A program made the position numbers and the translations under genes. From Planctomyces sp. (GTDB taxonomy: Bacteria > Planctomycetota > Planctomycetia > Planctomycetales > Planctomycetaceae): a stretch of DNA of 64,000 bases. Shown piece after piece: positions 63,001 through 64,000 of this stretch (the stretch's first letter is position 1; each line of letters begins with the position of its first letter). Under the pieces are notes generated by a model. That model was not told the origin of the DNA, did no database searches, and worked only from the letters and a program-made list of their open reading frames with translations. The stretch spans positions 25,492 to 89,491 of the forward strand of contig JAEUIH010000026.1 of the NCBI GenBank assembly GCA_016795105.1, in the 5' to 3' direction.

Positions 63001-64000
63001 TGTTTCAGTACTGCTTACAACGAGATACGAGCCGGTCGCATTGAATGTTGCAAACCCTGCATCACCCAATACAAGATCGTCGCCCTGACCTGAAGAGACT
63101 GTATCCAGTCCGTTTCCGGCGATAATGAAGTTCGATCCCTCACCTGCTTCAATATGGTCATCTCCGTCGCCGACCTGCGGCGCTGATTCGATTCGATCCG
63201 GGTATTGTTCGCTGGTTTCCGGCCCGGATCCGACATAGTCGATTGATCCACTGTCGCCGAGGACGACATCGTTGCCTGTTCCGACAATGATGCTGTCCGC
63301 ACCGATCCCTCCAATGACGAAGTTGATTCCATTGCCTGCAGCAATCGTGTCGTTGCCGCCGGTGTCACCAGGATTTGTTGCCGTCCGCAGGTTACCCGTG
63401 GTGCCGAAGGTCAGCACCCCGCTGTCTCCGAGAATGAAGTCGTTTCCAACTCCACTGGTGACGGAATCATTTCCGCTGCCGGCAATCACAATATTGCTGC
63501 CGTCACCGACGATGATAGTGTCATTCGCATCTCCTGCTGCGTAGTTGGAGGTGACGACATCCGGCTGAGCCTCATCGTTGTCAGTGATGACGTAGTCGAT
63601 GGATCCGCTGTCCCCAAGTACAATATCTCGGCCGTTACCTGTGGTGATATGATCCGTACCGATACCTGCTACGACGACATTGTCGCCAGCACCAGCGACA
63701 ATCGTATCATCGCCACCACTGGTCCCAGGATTTGTTGCCGTGCGAAGGTTGCCGGTGGTGCCAAATGTGAGTGCCCCGCTGTCTCCGATGATGAAGTCGT
63801 TTCCAACGCCGGAGTTGATCGAGTCGTTTCCATTTCCGGCAACTACAATATTGTTGCCGTCTCCGACGATGATGGTATCGGCTCCATCCCCGACTGCGGT
63901 GTCGGATGTGATGACGTCTGGACGAGCTTCATCATTGTCCGTGGAGACATAGTCGATGGATCCGCTGTCTCCAAGTACGATGTCTCGGCCGTTACCAGTG
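57055..64000 (-). CDS. Giant secreted RTX-like repeat protein, 5' end beyond right edge
   Basis: About 2,314 residues are visible, and the reading frame continues past the right edge. A GTG at 63489 lies inside a repeat and is not a credible start. The first 870 or so residues contain nine 119-residue super-repeats (357 bp), each with RTX-like nonapeptides such as GNGNDSITSG and GDSGSIDYV. An irregular RTX region follows (GGAGDDIIIGGQGADRIRG). Next comes a Calx-beta-like domain near 58420-58740 (VSPSTLTFTPLNWFIPQAFT). Four fibronectin-like repeats follow at about 57350-58420 (RPVISW; YDVWVRS and variants). The tail is about 90 residues and partly acidic. RTX motifs bind Ca2+ and fold outside the cell, so this is probably a surface adhesin or matrix protein. 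Confidence 0.9.
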   Translation of the reverse strand, partial: TGNGRDIVLGDSGSIDYVSTDNDEARPDVITSDTAVGDGADTIIVGDGNNIVVAGNGNDSINSGVGNDFIIGDSGALTFGTTGNLRTATNPGTSGGDDTIVAGAGDNVVVAGIGTDHITTGNGRDIVLGDSGSIDYVITDNDEAQPDVVTSNYAAGDANDTIIVGDGSNIVIAGSGNDSVTSGVGNDFILGDSGVLTFGTTGNLRTATNPGDTGGNDTIAAGNGINFVIGGIGADSIIVGTGNDVVLGDSGSIDYVGSGPETSEQYPDRIESAPQVGDGDDHIEAGEGSNFIIAGNGLDTVSSGQGDDLVLGDAGFATFNATGSYLVVSSTETTGKADQITIAGGNNIVIGGGGNDEIATGSGGDVILGDEGSIDYTIDDSDPTFIDRITSAETTGGDDQITSGDGDNIIVAGNGNDVVTSGNGKDFIIGDSGSLTFGTSGGLRTASNPGTSGGNDTIVAGNGTNVVIAGIGQDHVTTGSGRDIVLGDSGSVDYVINDNNENHPDVVTSTAVAGDAQDTIIVGDGDNIVIAGNGNDSITSGIGNDFIIGDSGTLNFGTTGNLRNATNPGTSGGNDTIVAGNGTNVVIAGIGQDHVTTGSGRDIVLGDSGSVDYVITDNNETYPDVVTSSAVAGDAQDTIIVGDGDNIVIAGNGDDSITSGVGNDFIIGDSGTLNFGTTGNLRTAVNPGTTGGNDTINITGGNNVVLAGVGSDSVTTGAGRDIVLGDSGTVDYVIRDNNELHPDVITSDAAELDGADTIAVGAGDNIVIAGNGNDTISAGIGRDFIIGDSGVLTFGPTGNLRTAVNPGNSGGNDLISASDGINVVIGGVGSDTILTGTGRDVVLGDSGSIDYVIRDNDTANPDVITSVQTSLDGNDVIQLGNGNNIAVAGRGNDTVTSGIGNDFVLGDSGVLIFDPNGNLRSAESPDVTGGDDNITIVGGNNTVIGGSGKDQITTGNGTDIILGDFGTVDYVVTDNDVTDIDRITAPASLLGDNDTINSGDGEAFIFGGSGSDVIVSGAGRDLIFGDHGQLMGDILPSMLPLTMLTDPFTFTSIDTQSSWTNTDDFIRGGAGDDIIIGGQGADRIRGESGDDDIIGGHNVADGADASDTLDGGSGHDVITGDNASILREPRQTDVRWRLLSGSEILGVDGNGAVLPEPQVDPAGRQKRTVTLLNHLSTTLAVFFGNDQIAGGSGDDVIFGQLGNDAVQGDGSVLNTAGMLTHDIVLTQISTDDIDGIGTDGDDYVEGGGGNDIILGNLGQDDLIGGSSNLFGTTSAGHRPDGQDIIYGGSGTQTSRNHSGDESLNGHSRDADVILGDNGNILRLVGINGTAGTGYIRYLYDTYGSLPIIPRTTQYLEYAFGGPNVSELNDVIYGESGDDIIHGMAGNDVIFGDGQDDNLIGGAGNDRLFGGSGEDGILGDDGRIFTSRNGLTEPLNGITTTSTQATITLPATLIGAVVNVQGRLKKSVDLASYQTGGHDVVYGGLGDDFIHGGAGDDALSGAEATAAWYIKTPLPESSLLNYNPTTRMFAAYNPVDPLSKISNFLLNFEASASNGAKISDGIDSIFGDEGNDWLVGGTLADRMFGGMGDDLLNADDNLETNSGLNNAPDAPLYADADFAFGGGGFDVMIANTGAERLIDWVKRFNTYVVPVVPTLEHPAVANPTVLRDPSPILTQFLRDLAFSSGFDSDTDPVSNAFHAELGIVTFEDGDTWQAQLWQAVDRDPVPGNLYQGIDTLGGFETISAAGIRLVETTGITVSEYRTSRAAHVALTSPPLQNVVLNVVSLNTGEATVSPSTLTFTPLNWFIPQAFTVTGVDDAIIDGNRSVNVTISVNTGLSAAAYSAVPSTTLTVTNTDNDLTIPVISSPTASTTQQRPVISWNADPAASGYDVWITNVSTQQNPVVSTSTLTNSFTPAADLGIGVYDVWVRSFRSDGIKGRWSNAYRFQIMTAVTIQTPASVQPSSRPVISWTPLAGAVKYDVWLNNTTTGQSEVVRNQNVTTANWTPSFDLPLSGYRIWVRGIDASGRAANWSIAADFRVATAPTAVEPLASTFDRTPLFAWTPVAGAVSYSITVRNMTNGLTIHNVQNIVSTSWTAPADLQTGNYRWWVQAIGTNGVAANWSSAIDFHVGGAARFSNPSSSYSQTPTFNWLAVGGAARYELQINRVDIPQADVLHEYNLTGTSYTVPFTLVSGGSYRIWIRAISTSGENGPWSTGLTFSVAALTPIPGERDQDLTEELLASALSEILSEIRSSSGVETDRAPHVRVDSVHHEYEAHAPHVPVAISPTTDVDVDSLIEFIVGELLIPPVADTQAQQI

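Noticed and set aside
63487..63489. GTG codon as the start of the giant protein
   Set aside because: The frame stays open to the right edge and encodes further copies of the same super-repeat. No ribosome site precedes this GTG.
61000..63960. Many plus-strand open frames rich in Pro, Ser and Met opposite the giant gene
   Set aside because: They repeat with the 357-bp period of the RTX gene and are low-complexity mirror translations of it.
57055..64000. CRISPR-like repetitive array
   Set aside because: The period is 357 bp, repeats are coding and in frame, and there are no short unique spacers.

Overview
The window looks like chromosomal DNA of a planctomycete, probably a Planctomycetaceae-type organism. 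The basis is family content: a PSCyt1/PSCyt2/PSD1 cytochrome protein paired with a DUF1501 protein, two DUF1559 proteins with prepilin-like N-termini, a Minf_1886 protein, a sulfatase, and a giant secreted calcium-binding repeat protein. I see no rRNA, tRNA, CRISPR array, prophage or insertion sequence. Gene density is normal, with ATGA/GTGA start-stop overlaps and good Shine-Dalgarno sites at many starts.

Region 1 (1-12 kb, minus strand) is a respiratory island. Read in the direction of transcription it holds a FixL-like PAS histidine kinase, an NtrC-family sigma-54 activator, and then a cbb3-type oxidase operon. The operon runs: di-heme cytochrome c lipoprotein, coiled-coil membrane protein, CcoN, CcoO, two small membrane proteins, the CcoI/FixI copper ATPase, a TauE/SafE-like maturation protein, and a DUF4405-like protein cut by the left edge. 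The kinase keeps the histidine and arginine that bind heme and oxygen in rhizobial FixL. A good -24/-12 sigma-54 promoter lies between the regulator gene and the oxidase operon. Together they suggest oxygen-responsive control of a high-affinity oxidase through FixL, an NtrC-type protein and sigma-54. A FixJ-type regulator lies 3.5 kb further on without its own kinase.

Region 2 (12-28 kb) is mixed metabolism: secreted proteins, a zinc protease, an endonuclease/exonuclease/phosphatase-family protein, PhzF, a fatty-acid desaturase, a CobW GTPase overlapping a prenyltransferase-like membrane protein, and a BASS transporter. It also holds a tight aroC-cmoA-cmoB operon. That operon joins chorismate synthesis to the tRNA wobble-uridine modification that consumes prephenate. 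A DAHP synthase, the first step of the same pathway, lies 1.2 kb further on.

Region 3 (28-46 kb) holds the two DUF1559 genes, the DUF1501/PSD1 pair, a plus-strand run (sulfatase, moaC, polyprenyl diphosphate synthase, LamG-like protein, zinc dehydrogenase), xylulokinase, a bifunctional-nuclease-domain protein and small secreted proteins. Several clear rho-independent terminators lie here.

Region 4 (46-57 kb) has glgC, an SGNH hydrolase, an LbtU-like porin followed by a cobalamin adenosyltransferase, a Minf_1886 protein, a PSP1/RicT protein, a STAS protein, a ketosynthase-fold protein that has lost its catalytic Cys and one His, a beta-helix lipoprotein and a PhoD-like phosphatase.

Region 5 (57-64 kb) is the C-terminal 2,300 residues of a giant RTX-like protein built from 119-residue super-repeats. 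Its 5' end lies beyond the right edge.
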